In this document: piece after piece, positions 47,982 to 57,334 of the stretch
Position numbering within the stretch: position 1 is the first letter of the stretch
How the letters are laid out: the number at the start of each line of letters is the position of its first letter
From: Sphingomonas sediminicola
GTDB taxonomy: Bacteria > Pseudomonadota > Alphaproteobacteria > Sphingomonadales > Sphingomonadaceae
Length of the DNA: 64,000 bases
Direction of reading: 5' to 3'
Assembly (NCBI RefSeq): GCF_014489515.1
Contig: NZ_CP060782.1
Span: forward strand, 1,054,001 to 1,118,000
The notes under the pieces: generated by a model
Databases searched by the model: none
What the model saw: only the letters and a program-made list of their open reading frames with translations
Told to the model about the DNA's origin: nothing
Position numbers and translations under genes: made by a program

Positions 47982-49889
47982 TCCCGGAGGCAGGCCTTGC
48001 CGCCATTTGGCTAGCCGCTGCGCTGTCGCTTCTCGGGCTGTTCCTGAGCATCGCGCACGTTCGCGGAAAGCTGGAAGCGGATCGGCCCGTCCGGGCGCTT
48101 GCGATAGTGCAGGGCGTGCTCTGCCTGTTCGCGTTCGCGATGCTTATGCTCGTCTTCGCGAGGACGGACCTGTCGGCGGCGCTGGTCGCCGAGAACAGCC
48201 ACAGCGCCAAACCGTTGATCTACAAGATTGCCGGAGCCTGGGGAATCACGAAGGCTCGATGCTTCTCTGGGTCACGGTGCTGGGCGTGTCGGGCGCGGCT
48301 CTGGCAATCTTTTCCCGCCAACTTCCGAGCCGGACGCTTGTTGCGGCCCTTGGCGCTCAGGCGGCGCTGGCGCTGGGCTTCCACGCCTTTCTGCTGTTCG
48401 CCTCCAATCCGTTCGCGCGATTGAACCCGGCGCCGGTGGAGGGCAGGGCCTCAATCCGCTGCTTCAGGACCCGGGCTTGGCCTTTCATCCGCCAACGCTC
48501 TACCTCGGCTATGTCGGGCTTTCGGTCGCGTTCAGCCTCGCTGTCGGCGCCATGCTTGCGGGCGACGTCGATCGTCATCTCGCGCGGGCGATGCGCCCAT
48601 GGGTTCTCGGTGCGTGGATCTTCCTGACGCTGGGGATCACCGCAGGCAGCTACTGGGCGTATTACGAGCTGGGCTGGGGCGGCTGGTGGTTCTGGGACCC
48701 GGTCGAGAACGCCTCGCTCATGCCTTGGCTTGCGGCCACCGCCTTACTGCACTCGGTCGCGGTGCTTGCAGCGCGCAACGCACTCAAGGCGTGGACGATG
48801 ATGCTTGCGGTCATCGCTTTCTCCATGTCGATGGTCGGCACGTTCTTGGTGCGCTCCGGCATTCTAACGTCGGTTCATGCCTTTGCGGTCGATCCGACGC
48901 GCGGCGCCTTCATCCTGGGCCTGCTCGGTATTTACGTGACCGCGGCCTTCGTGCTCTTCGCCTTCCGCGCCGGTTCATTGCGCGAAGGGGCACCCTTCGA
49001 ACTTGTCAGCCGTGAGGCGGGGATCGTCGTCAACAATCTGCTGCTGACGGTCATCCTCGGAATCGTCTTTATCGGGACGCTCTATCCGCTGATGGCGGAG
49101 GCGCTTTCCGGGGAGAAGCTTTCGGTCGGGGCGCCGTACTTCGATTCGGTTGCCGGACCGCTTGCGATCCTGCTCGGCATTCTTCTCGCTTTCGGTCCGC
49201 TGCTTAGCTGGAGGCAGGAGAAGCGGCCGATCTTTCGCAAGCTCGCGCCGCCGGCTCTTTGTGCCGCGACCGCTCTGGTCATCGCCTTCCTTGCCATGCC
49301 GCAAGCAAGCATTCTCTCCCGCTTTGGGCTGGCGCTGGCCGCCGGCTTGATCCCGGCGGTGATCCTCCCCTTGATCGGTCGTAATCCGTTGCGCACGCCG
49401 CTCGCCACCTGGGGTATGATCATCGCTCATTTGGGTGCTGCCGTTTCCGTCGCCGGGATGGCCGCAGACAGCGCGTTTACCACCGAAAAGCTGACCGCGG
49501 TCAGGCTCGGCGAGACGGTCGATGTCGGGCCGTGGCTGGTTCGGTTCGAGAATCTGTCGCCAGTCGCCGGCCCGAACTGGACCGCTCTTGAGGCGGAGCT
49601 CCGCGCGTCGCGTGGAGGCGGAGTGCATGTGCTTCGTCCGCAGTCGCGCTTCTTCACCGATCCGCCCACCGAGACCAACGAGGCTGCGATCCAGACCGTC
49701 CTTGGTGGCCAGCTCTACACGGTCCTCGGCCAGTCCGATCAGGAAGGCCGCTGGCAATTGCGTCTTTGGTGGAAGCCCATGGTCACTTTGATCTGGCTCG
49801 GCGGGATGCTGGTCGGGCTCGGGGGACTGCTCGCGCTCATCGGCCACTCGATGCGAGTATGGCGCAGACGCAGGGCGGCAGCATTATGA
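47978..49889 (+). CDS. ccmF: Cytochrome c heme lyase CcmF (frame broken twice)
   Basis: CcmF attaches heme to the CxxCH of apocytochrome c. The WWD domain (WGGWWFWDPVENASLMPWL) and many membrane helices are seen. Breaks at about 48240 (run of four Gs, inside the conserved WGNHEGSMLLWV) and about 48438 (before GQGLNPLLQDPGLAFHPP) each need one base, giving about 637 residues. The C-terminus overlaps ccmG. Confidence 0.94.
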
Positions 49890-50413
49890 GCCGCGGCCTC
49901 CGCCTCATTCCGATCGTCCTACTGATCTGGATCCTGATCGCATTCGCGTGGCGCCTGGTCGCGCCCAACGATCCGACCGTTCGCTCCCAGCTGGTCAACA
50001 GGCCGGTCCCTGCGTTCGAATTGGCGCAGGCTGCGCCAGATGTTCCGGCGCTGCGTTCTACTGACCTCGCGACCGGCGAGCCGCGCCTGCTGAACCTGTT
50101 CGCAAGTTGGTGCGTGCCGTGTGTCGCTGAAGCTCCGGTCCTCGAGGAACTGAAGCGGCGGGGCGTGAAGATCGAGGGTATCGCCATCCGCGACACTCCG
50201 GGCGGAATCGCCGCATTCCTCGACCGCCATGGCAATCCGTACACCCGGATCGGGAGCGACCCGACCAGCCGGGTGCAACTCGCGCTCGGGTCCGCCGGAG
50301 TTCCGGAAACCTTCGTGATCGACGGCAAGGGCGTCATCCGGCTCCAGTATGTGGGTCCGATCGGACCGGCGGATGTTCCGAAGGTTCTCGAAGAGCTGGA
50401 GAAGGTGCGGTGA
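49886..50413 (+). CDS. ccmG: Thiol-disulfide oxidoreductase CcmG/DsbE
   Basis: CcmG reduces the apocytochrome CxxCH before heme attachment. A membrane anchor (IPIVLLIWILIAFAWRLV) and a thioredoxin fold with active site ASWCVPCVAEAP and cis-Pro in GVPETFVID are seen; the length is 175. The ATG overlaps the ccmF stop, and the stop overlaps the ccmH GTG. Confidence 0.95.
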   Translation: MSRGLRLIPIVLLIWILIAFAWRLVAPNDPTVRSQLVNRPVPAFELAQAAPDVPALRSTDLATGEPRLLNLFASWCVPCVAEAPVLEELKRRGVKIEGIAIRDTPGGIAAFLDRHGNPYTRIGSDPTSRVQLALGSAGVPETFVIDGKGVIRLQYVGPIGPADVPKVLEELEKVR

Positions 50414-50816
50414 GGCCTCTCGCGGTTGCTCTTCTGATCGCGCTGGCGGCGCCAGCTTTTGCGGATTCCAACTTGCCGCCGTCTTATTGGGCCTATCGCC
50501 AGCTTCCCGATGCGAAGCAGGAGGCGAAGGCCCAGGAGCTGATGCAGGAGATCCGATGCCTTGTCTGCCAGGGACAGTCGATCGCCGACTCGGACGCCGA
50601 GCTTGCAGGCGACATGCGCGACCTCGTTCGCCGGCGCATTGCGGCGGGCGAGAAGCCCGATCAGATCCGGGCCTGGCTGATCGAGCGCTACGGCGACTGG
50701 ATCAGCTACCGCCCTCGGCAAAGCCGATTGCGTGGCCGTTGTGGGCCGCTCCGGTCGTTCTGCTGATCTTCGGCGCAGCCGTCGCTGCGGGGCGGCTCAG
50801 GAGGAAGCGGCGATGA
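50410..50816 (+). CDS. ccmH: Cytochrome c maturation protein CcmH (frame broken once)
   Basis: CcmH has a signal peptide (VALLIALAAPAFA), the three-helix domain with the redox pair IRCLVCQGQSIADSDAELA and a C-terminal membrane anchor. The break near 50722 separates the redox domain from that anchor. One base restores PSAKPIAWPLWAAPVVLL and about 135 residues. The GTG start overlaps the ccmG stop. Confidence 0.92.
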
Positions 50817-51444
50817 GCGGCTGGGTCGGCTTGCTCGTGCTAGTTGCGGCCTCGCTTGGCCTGCTGTGGGCGCTCAGCGTTCGCGGGCCAATGATGCACC
50901 TTTCCGTTGCGGCCCTGCTTTTCGGGTCAGCCGGCTATGCCTTCCTGGGCCAGCCTGAGCTGCCGTCGTCGCCTCGAAGCGCCGAGCAACGGCAGCCGCC
51001 TATCCCCTGACGAATTTGCGCCATGCCTTCTTTGGGCAATTCACGCCCACCGAGCATTGGCTCGTAATGTCGGAATCACTCGCAAGCCGAGGGAGGACGC
51101 AGGAAGCTGCGGGAATCCTCCAGTCGGCGGTGCGGGAGCACCCCGGCGATCCGGCGCTCTGGATCGGTCTGGGCAATGCCCTTGCCGACCACGCTGGAAC
51201 GTTGACGCCGGCCAGCGAGCTGGCGTTCCGCAGGGCGCAGGAGCTTGCGCCTCACTATCCTGCACCGCGTTTCTTCTACGGTCTCGCGCTCGCCCGGTCG
51301 GGCGATCCAAAGGATGCGCTGATCCTCTGGCGGCAAATTCTCGCGGAGGCGCCAGCCGATGCCAGCTGGCGCCCCTTCGTCGAGGATGCGGTCGCGGCCC
51401 TCGAAGGACCGCGGCGACCGCCTCAGGCTGCTACCGGCTCGTAA
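50813..51444 (+). CDS. ccmI: CcmI/CycH-type TPR protein (frame broken once)
   Basis: CcmI delivers apocytochrome c to the CcmFH complex. Two N-terminal membrane helices (LLVLVAASLGLLWALS and LSVAALLFGSAGYAFL) are followed, after a break near 50990, by a periplasmic TPR region (LASRGRTQEAAGILQSAVRE, LAFRRAQELAPHYPAPRFFY). The repaired length is about 210, shorter than the 400-residue CcmI of many proteobacteria. The 3' end overlaps the convergent ald gene by 22 nt. Confidence 0.85.
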
Positions 51445-52529
51445 GGAAGGTCGAGCGCTTCGGCGACGGCCTCGTGGCGGATCTTCCCGCCCGAAACGTT
51501 GAGGCCGGCTGCGAGATGCGGGTCGTGCCGCATCGCCTCTTCCGCTCCCAGTTTCGCGATCTTCAGGGCGAACGGAAGCGTCGCATTGTTGAGCGCGAAG
51601 GCGCTGGTCCGGGCAACCGCGCCCGGCATATTCGCGACGCAGTAGTGGATGATTCCGTCGACCTCGTAGACCGGATCGGCGTGGGTGGTCGCATGCGACG
51701 TCTCGAAGCAGCCGCCCTGGTCGATCGCGATGTCGACCAGCACCGATCCGCGCTTCATCGTCTTGAGCATGTCGCGCGTGACGAGCTTGGGAGCGGCCGC
51801 ACCGGGAACGAGGACCGCTCCGATGACCAGCTCGGCTTCCTGCACCGCATTCTCTATCGCGCGTCGCGAGGCGTAGGCCGTCTTGATCTGGCTCGAGAAG
51901 AACATGTCGAGCTCGGCCAGCCGATCATTGTTGATGTCGTAGATGGTGACGTCCGCGCGCATGCCGGTAGCCATTTGCGCGGCATTCACGCCGGCTACGC
52001 CGCCGCCGAGAATCGCGACCTTCGCCGGCGCGACTCCGGGAACGCCGCCAAGGAGGACACCGCGACCGCCCTGCTCCTTTTCGAGATAGTGCGCGCCGAC
52101 CTGCACCGACATGCGGCCAGCGACCTCGCTCATCGGCTTGAGAAGGGGAAGGGCACCCGTCCGAGACGTAACCGTCTCATAGGCGATGCAGGTCGCGCCC
52201 GACTTCATCAGGCCCTCGGCTTGCGGCTTGTCGGCAGCGAGGTGGAGATAGGTGAACAGGATGTGCCGCGGCTCGAGCAGGGCGATTTCCTGCTGCTGCG
52301 GCTCCTTGACCTTCACGATCATGTCCGACGACTTGAACACGGACTCGGCATCCGGAAGGATTTGCGCTCCGGCCTTTTTGTAAGCGCCGTCCGGGCAGTC
52401 GATGCCGTTGCCGGCTTCAGCCTGGACGAACACTTCGTGCCCGGCCGATACCAGCTCGGCCACCGAAGCGGGGGTCAAACCGACCCGATATTCATGCACC
52501 TTGATTTCCTTAGGCACCCCGACCCGCAT
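51423..52529 (-). CDS. ald: Alanine dehydrogenase
   Basis: Ald interconverts alanine and pyruvate with NAD and ammonia. The N-terminus [20 protein letters not shown], catalytic Lys region [14 protein letters not shown] and His in [10 protein letters not shown] are present, and [19 protein letters not shown] is the nucleotide-binding fold. The 368 residues match the family, and the frame is intact. It ends inside the 3' end of ccmI on the opposite strand and its start is divergent from kup. It may pair with the Leu/Val dehydrogenase in amino-acid use. Confidence 0.96.
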   Translation of the reverse strand: MRVGVPKEIKVHEYRVGLTPASVAELVSAGHEVFVQAEAGNGIDCPDGAYKKAGAQILPDAESVFKSSDMIVKVKEPQQQEIALLEPRHILFTYLHLAADKPQAEGLMKSGATCIAYETVTSRTGALPLLKPMSEVAGRMSVQVGAHYLEKEQGGRGVLLGGVPGVAPAKVAILGGGVAGVNAAQMATGMRADVTIYDINNDRLAELDMFFSSQIKTAYASRRAIENAVQEAELVIGAVLVPGAAAPKLVTRDMLKTMKRGSVLVDIAIDQGGCFETSHATTHADPVYEVDGIIHYCVANMPGAVARTSAFALNNATLPFALKIAKLGAEEAMRHDPHLAAGLNVSGGKIRHEAVAEALDLPYEPVAA

Positions 52530-52717
52530 TATTCGTTCGCTCCGCTGATGGTGATTGCGCGCGCCTATAGACTGGCAAAACGCCCTTGTCCCCCCACATT
52601 ACGGCAGGGTTTGCGGCCATTGTTCACTGGTGCTAGTGCGGCGCGCCGCTGCTCCGGCGGCGGTGCGGGGGCACCAGAAATGCGGGTTCGCAGTCGGTCC
52701 AGGCAGTTTTCGATTCC

Positions 52718-54661
52718 ATGAGCGTAACAGCAACCGGCGGAGCTGAAGCAGCCCCGCAAGATCATTCGCATGGGCATGCTCACGGGCAGGGATCGATGGC
52801 CAAGCTGGCCGTCGGTGCGATCGGCATCGTCTTTGGCGACATCGGTACGTCGCCGATCTACGCATTCCGTGAGACCTTCGCGGGTCATCACACCCTCCAT
52901 GTCGACCAGATGCACATCAACGGTGTGCTTAGCCTGATCTTCTGGTCGATGATGATCATCGTGACGCTGAAATACGTCACCATCATTATGCGCGCCGACA
53001 ACAAGGGCGAGGGCGGAAGCCTGGCCTTGCTGGCCCTCATCAACCGGCAATTGGGCGGGAAGAAGAGATGGACAGCGGGGATAGTCCTTCTCGGCGTCTT
53101 CGCGACCGCGCTCTTCTACGGCGATTCCATGATCACCCCGGCGATCTCGGTCTTGTCCGCAGTCGAAGGCCTGACGACCGTCAATGCCGGGCTGCAGCCT
53201 TTCGTCATTCCGATCGCAGTCGGAATCCTGATTGGCCTCTTCGCGATCCAGTCGCACGGGACGGCGAGAGTGGGGGCGTTGTTCGGTCCGGTGATGCTGT
53301 TCTACTTCACGGTCATCGCCGTGCTCGGCGTGATGCACATCGTCGACCGTCCGCAGGTGATCCTCGCAACGGTCAACCCGGTGCACGTGTTCACGTTTTT
53401 TTTCGACGAGCCGCTGCGGGCATTCATTGCGCTCGGCTCGGTCGTCCTCGCGGTGACCGGCGCCGAGGCGCTGTACGCGGACATGGGCCACTTCGGCCGC
53501 AAGCCGATCCGTGTTTCGTGGATCTATTTCGTCATGCCCGCGCTGCTGCTCAACTACATGGGGCAGGGCGCGATGCTCATGAACATGGGCGCTGCGCAGG
53601 CGATGGAAACGGTCAAGAACCCGTTCTTCTACCTCGCTCCTGACATGCTGCGCCTGCCCCTGGTCCTACTTGCGACCATGGCGACCATCATAGCTAGCCA
53701 GGCAGTGATTTCAGGAGCTTTTTCAGTCACCCAGCAAGCCATACAGCTGGGCTTCGTTCCGCGCTTGCGAATCGCGCATACGAGCGAGAGCGCCGCCGGC
53801 CAGATCTACATTCCGGTCGTGAACTGGGCGTTGATGACGATGGTCATCCTCCTCGTGATCATGTTCGGCAGCTCGTCGAACCTGGCTGCGGCCTATGGCA
53901 TCGCTGTTACGGGCGCGATGCTGATCGACGCCGTCCTCATTTCCGTCGTGCTGCTGCAGCTGTGGAATTGGAACCGCTACCTCGCGATCGGTCTCCTAGC
54001 GCTCTTCTTCACGGTCGATGGTCTCTACCTCGGCGCGAACCTGCTGAAGATCCCCGCCGGGGGCTGGTTCCCGCTCCTCATCGGGGCGATTGCCTTCACT
54101 TTGCTCACCACCTGGGCGAAGGGCCGCCAGCTCCTTTTGGCGCGGATGGACGAAGCCAGCCTGCCCATGGAAATCTTCATCAAGTCGGCGGCTACCAGCG
54201 CAACCCGCGTGCCCGGAACCGCGGTCTTCATGACCAGCTCCGCAAGCGGCGTGCCCCATGCGCTTTTGCACAACCTGAAGCACAATAAGGTCCTTCATGA
54301 GCGGGTGATCCTGCTAACCGTGAAAATTCAGGACGTGCCTTACGTGTCCGAGGAAAAGCGCGCGGAGACGCAGGATTATTCCGCGGGCTTCTATCGCGTG
54401 ATCATCCACTACGGCTTCATGGAAGAGGTCAACATTCCGGCCGAGTTGTCGAAGCTCGAAGGCTGCGGACCCGCCTGCAAGATGATGGATACGAGCTTCT
54501 TCCTCGCCCGGCAGACGCTGATTGCCTCGTCGCGCCCAGGCATGGCGATCTGGCGCGAGAAGCTTTTCTCCTGGATGCTTCGCAATGCGGAAAGCGCGAT
54601 GGAGTTCTTCAAGCTGCCGACCAACCGCGTCGTCGAACTGGGAAGCCAGGTCGAAATCTGA
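52718..54661 (+). CDS. kup: Kup-type potassium uptake protein
   Basis: Kup is a proton-coupled potassium importer with 12 membrane helices. Family marks are [58 protein letters not shown] and [15 protein letters not shown]. The soluble C-terminal domain ends in [17 protein letters not shown]. The first 26 residues are His-rich ([11 protein letters not shown]), an unusual extension that may bind metal. The length, 647, and the intact frame are normal. Confidence 0.95.
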   Translation: MSVTATGGAEAAPQDHSHGHAHGQGSMAKLAVGAIGIVFGDIGTSPIYAFRETFAGHHTLHVDQMHINGVLSLIFWSMMIIVTLKYVTIIMRADNKGEGGSLALLALINRQLGGKKRWTAGIVLLGVFATALFYGDSMITPAISVLSAVEGLTTVNAGLQPFVIPIAVGILIGLFAIQSHGTARVGALFGPVMLFYFTVIAVLGVMHIVDRPQVILATVNPVHVFTFFFDEPLRAFIALGSVVLAVTGAEALYADMGHFGRKPIRVSWIYFVMPALLLNYMGQGAMLMNMGAAQAMETVKNPFFYLAPDMLRLPLVLLATMATIIASQAVISGAFSVTQQAIQLGFVPRLRIAHTSESAAGQIYIPVVNWALMTMVILLVIMFGSSSNLAAAYGIAVTGAMLIDAVLISVVLLQLWNWNRYLAIGLLALFFTVDGLYLGANLLKIPAGGWFPLLIGAIAFTLLTTWAKGRQLLLARMDEASLPMEIFIKSAATSATRVPGTAVFMTSSASGVPHALLHNLKHNKVLHERVILLTVKIQDVPYVSEEKRAETQDYSAGFYRVIIHYGFMEEVNIPAELSKLEGCGPACKMMDTSFFLARQTLIASSRPGMAIWREKLFSWMLRNAESAMEFFKLPTNRVVELGSQVEI

Positions 54662-54692
54662 ACCTCGCGGCTGATCGTGTGTTGCGGCAGCC

Positions 54693-55247
54693 ATGGAAGA
54701 TCTCATCGGTTGGATGGCAACGATCGCGACGGTTACAGCGGCGTTGGTAACGGCATCGAATCTCGGCTCTCGAATCACCGGTTATGGCTTCGCGGTCTTT
54801 ACCGTCGGTTCCGTGGCATGGCTGGCGCTGGCTTTCCTGACGAACCAGCCCGCTTTGCTGTGGACGAATATCCTGCTGACAGGCCTGAATCTCTTCGGCG
54901 TCTGGCGCTGGCTCGGGCGGCAGTCGCGGATAGAGGAGGGCGCCTCGCTCGCCGCGGAGAAAAGCGAGCGCACTCCCGGGGAAGCCCTGTTCCCGGTCTC
55001 GACACTGCTTAAGGCGCCAGTTCAAAGCCATTCCGGAGATGAAGTCGGCAATTGCGTGGACGGCATGGCCGGCTGCTCTAGCGGTCGACTGCACTATGTT
55101 GTCGTAGCGAAGGGAGGAGTCGGCGGCGTGGGGGAGACGCTCCATCGGCTGCCTTGGGGTGCGACGAAGGTTGAAGCCGACAGGCTGATCCTTGATTGCG
55201 TGGATGAACTGAAGGAAATCACGGGCAAGGAATGGCCGGTCCGCTAA
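54693..55247 (+). CDS. Membrane protein with C-terminal PRC-barrel-like domain
   Basis: Three hydrophobic stretches in the first 75 residues suggest an inner-membrane bundle. The C-terminal 80 residues (LHYVVVAKGGVGGVGETLHR, LPWGATKVEADRLILDC) fit the PRC-barrel pattern of a conserved V-x-G-G-x-x-G and a PW. PRC-barrels occur in photosynthetic reaction centres and RNA-maturation proteins as an adaptable domain, so the role is open. It lies 31 nt after kup and overlaps the next gene by 16 nt. Confidence 0.65.
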   Translation: MEDLIGWMATIATVTAALVTASNLGSRITGYGFAVFTVGSVAWLALAFLTNQPALLWTNILLTGLNLFGVWRWLGRQSRIEEGASLAAEKSERTPGEALFPVSTLLKAPVQSHSGDEVGNCVDGMAGCSSGRLHYVVVAKGGVGGVGETLHRLPWGATKVEADRLILDCVDELKEITGKEWPVR

Positions 55248-55735
55248 TCGTCACTGCCGAATTTGCACCGGAAGATTTCGCCTGGCTCGATGCCTTGCGC
55301 CGCCGCCATTATCCCGCTGAACGGAACCAAGTGCTGGCACACTTGACCCTCTTCCACGCCATCGCACCGTCCGCTGAAGACGAATTGCGGCAAATCCTGA
55401 AATCCATGGCCGGACGGCCTCCTCCTCGTGCGTGCATCAGAAGCATCGTGAATCTCGGCGGAGGAGTGGCGCTTCGGGTGGCGTCCGAAGAACTTGACGC
55501 TATCCGGGCGGAGATCGCCGAGCGACTGCGGGGACTGCTGACCGCTCAGGACTCGGCGGGCTGGTCAGCCCATGTCACGATCCAGAACAAGGCGCCGCCG
55601 CGAGAGGCGCGAGCGTTGATAGATGCACTGGGCGATCAATTCTTGCGACGGCCGATCCACATTTCTGGCGTAGGCCTGCACCGCTATTTGGGCGGTCCCT
55701 GGGAGACCCTGCGGAAGTTCTCTTTCAGGGGCTAG
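55232..55735 (+). CDS. 2'-5' RNA ligase-family (2H phosphoesterase) protein
   Basis: The 167-residue product has two HxT-type motifs, AHLTLFHAI and AHVTIQNKAP, the hallmark of 2H phosphoesterases such as bacterial ThpR, which act on 2'-5' or cyclic phosphodiester bonds in RNA. The rest fits the bilobal fold. Its in vivo substrate is unknown. Its TAG is inside the CTAG shared with the convergent DUF3775 gene. Confidence 0.82.
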   Translation: MAGPLIVTAEFAPEDFAWLDALRRRHYPAERNQVLAHLTLFHAIAPSAEDELRQILKSMAGRPPPRACIRSIVNLGGGVALRVASEELDAIRAEIAERLRGLLTAQDSAGWSAHVTIQNKAPPREARALIDALGDQFLRRPIHISGVGLHRYLGGPWETLRKFSFRG

Positions 55736-56157
55736 CTGAGTTCGCCGATTCCGTCGCAGCTGAGATCGAACGCCGCGAGACCTGCTTCGAGAACCGACGC
55801 AAGCATCGGCATGTCCATAAGTTCGTCGATCGCGGCGTCGCTTCCGTTCTTGGTAAGGTCGTTGGCTTCCTCCATCGCCTCTTCCCAATCGCCGACGTCG
55901 TACGTTCCCTGGCCGACCCAGCAGAATGCGACGACTTCCGCGAGCTGGTCCTCGCCGAGATCTTCGAAGACGGCCTTGAGCTCTTCCTCGACACTGTCGT
56001 TGATCGTGTCGTCGAGGACGGAAAGGGTACCTTCCTCTTCGTCGTCGACATTGTCGGCGGTCTCGTTGCCGTCATAGTCCGTTGGCGTTTGGGCCTCGTA
56101 CTCCCGCGCCCGAAGAATGATCCGGCAAAGCGTTTCGAGCGGGGTCAACGGGTCCAT
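55732..56157 (-). CDS. DUF3775 family protein
   Basis: The 141-residue acidic product (PLTPLETLCRIILRAREYEA start, then VVAFCWVGQGTYDVGDWEEA) fits DUF3775, a conserved, uncharacterised alphaproteobacterial family. It is very acidic in the middle (GNETADNVDDEEEGTLS) and helix-rich, with no signal peptide. The ATG is chosen over a TTG 3 nt upstream. Its function is unknown. Confidence 0.8.
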   Translation of the reverse strand: MDPLTPLETLCRIILRAREYEAQTPTDYDGNETADNVDDEEEGTLSVLDDTINDSVEEELKAVFEDLGEDQLAEVVAFCWVGQGTYDVGDWEEAMEEANDLTKNGSDAAIDELMDMPMLASVLEAGLAAFDLSCDGIGELS

Positions 56158-56290
56158 CAAAGTGCCTTTCGATTATGCCGCTTGAACGTGAACGTCCGTA
56201 AGCGGTTCCTCGCGTTGACCGACACTGGTCGCGCACTTATATGGCCGCGGCGTCCCGCCTCGCGGGGTCGCGAATACCATGCCTTCCTGG

Positions 56291-56366
56291 GGCGGAGTAG
56301 CTCAGCTGGTTAGAGCAGCGGAATCATAATCCGCGTGTCGGGGTTCAAGTCCCTCCTCCGCTACCA
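56291..56366 (+). tRNA. tRNA-Met (CAT), elongator type; T stem looks one G short
   Basis: Acceptor GGCGGAG/CTCCGCT, anticodon stem GCGGA/TCCGC around ATCATAA (anticodon CAT) and encoded CCA. Only four Gs (56340-56343) are available to pair with CCCTC in the T arm, where five are expected, giving 76 nt instead of 77. This fits the deletion pattern seen in the protein genes. CAT could also be a lysidine-modified Ile tRNA, but the overall sequence fits Met. Confidence 0.9.
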
Positions 56367-56379
56367 CGCCGCGACGGAT

Positions 56380-56676
56380 TCAGTCGCGGCGCTTGCGACC
56401 CAGAAGCCCAATCAACCCGACAAGCCCGATCGCTCCCCAAGGGAGTCCGCCACCGGATTTGCGGGCCGGAGCGGGAGCCGGCGCGGGTTCCGGCGCTTCC
56501 GTCGTGACGGGCGCAGGGGCCGCAGCCATGTCGTTTCCAGCCATCATCGAATTGTCGGCTGGCATGGCCATGGTCGCGTTCGCGTCGGCCGCATTGGCAG
56601 GCGCGGGCTCGTTCTGGGCCATCGCAGGTGCTGATGCCAAAGCGGCGGCCAGCAGGAAGCAAGTCACATTCCGCAT
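56380..56676 (-). CDS. Exported WGxxGxxG-type small protein
   Basis: The ATG follows AAAGGGGAG. A signal peptide (FLLAAALASAPAMA) and an Ala/Pro/Met-rich disordered middle lead to a C-terminal hydrophobic segment, LPWGAIGLVGLIGLLGRKRRD, read here as LPWGAIGLVGLIGLLG followed by a basic end. Tryptophan-glycine, G-L-x-G-L-x-G helix and a basic tail fit a WGxxGxxG C-terminal domain, thought to work like a sorting or anchoring signal. The product has 98 residues; its role is unknown. Confidence 0.7.
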   Translation of the reverse strand: MRNVTCFLLAAALASAPAMAQNEPAPANAADANATMAMPADNSMMAGNDMAAAPAPVTTEAPEPAPAPAPARKSGGGLPWGAIGLVGLIGLLGRKRRD

Positions 56677-56700
56677 CTTCAAACTCCCCTTTAGTCGGCG

Positions 56701-56934
56701 CTATTCGACTGAGGCCGGGTGGTAACTGTCCTCGCCATGTTCTTTCTTAAGGCCCAGCAGCCCGAGCAGGCCCAACGCTCCGAGCAGATTGAACCAGTCA
56801 ATCTTCGGCGGGCCGCTACGCAGACGTTCCTGCGTCTCGGTCCGGATACCGGACTCGTTGGTTTCCTGCGCTTGCGCAGCGGGACCGGCCAATGCCGCCG
56901 CTACGATCATGCCGAGCATCCACCGTGTTCGCAT
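56701..56934 (-). CDS. Exported small protein with glycine-leucine C-terminal helix
   Basis: The ATG follows AGGAGGG. A signal peptide (MLGMIVAAALAGPAAQAQ) is followed by a 30-residue linker and then DWFNLLGALGLLGLLGLKKE, a W-x-x-x-x-G-x-x-G-x-x-G helix with a basic end very like that of the neighbouring gene. The product has 77 residues. It is upstream of the other WGxxGxxG gene on the same strand, 24 nt away, so the two may be an operon or a duplicated pair. Confidence 0.65.
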   Translation of the reverse strand: MRTRWMLGMIVAAALAGPAAQAQETNESGIRTETQERLRSGPPKIDWFNLLGALGLLGLLGLKKEHGEDSYHPASVE

Positions 56935-57025
56935 GGTGCCCTCCTGTGTAAGCGCTGAAAGCAGCGCTAAGGGCGCAATACCACCGTATGCGACTCACTT
57001 CCAAGAGTGCGCAATCGAAACGCAA

Positions 57026-57054
57026 ACGCCCGGACCGCGTGGCGATCCGGGCGT
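57026..57054. other. Strong hairpin in the 400-nt gap before proS
   Basis: ACGCCCGGA and TCCGGGCGT form a 9-bp stem around 11 nt. On the minus strand it is followed by GTTTGCGTTTCG, mildly T-rich, so it could end a minus-strand transcript. In 56935-57334 no convincing protein gene was found on either strand; the gap is large for this compact chromosome and could hold an unrecognised small RNA. Confidence 0.4.
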
Positions 57055-57334
57055 CCTGCGTGACGATTGCTCGTCAGCCCCTTGGATGCTTGCTGCGTCC
57101 CGCTTTCGCGCGTCGCCTCAAGCTTCCGACATCGGCCCCAAGGGGCAGCCCGCCGGAAGGACTGCAAGTTATGCCGCGGCGCCGTGGCTTGTCACCTGCA
57201 TAAGCAATGTGCGGCAGGTTTTGGGCACACCCTGTGGCTGCCCGGCAACATCGAGCCGGGGGTCGAGCCCGATTGCGCTCTGTTGCTTAGCGCCCTAGGG
57301 CACCGGCTCCACGGTCCTCTGGAGGCATCTGAAG

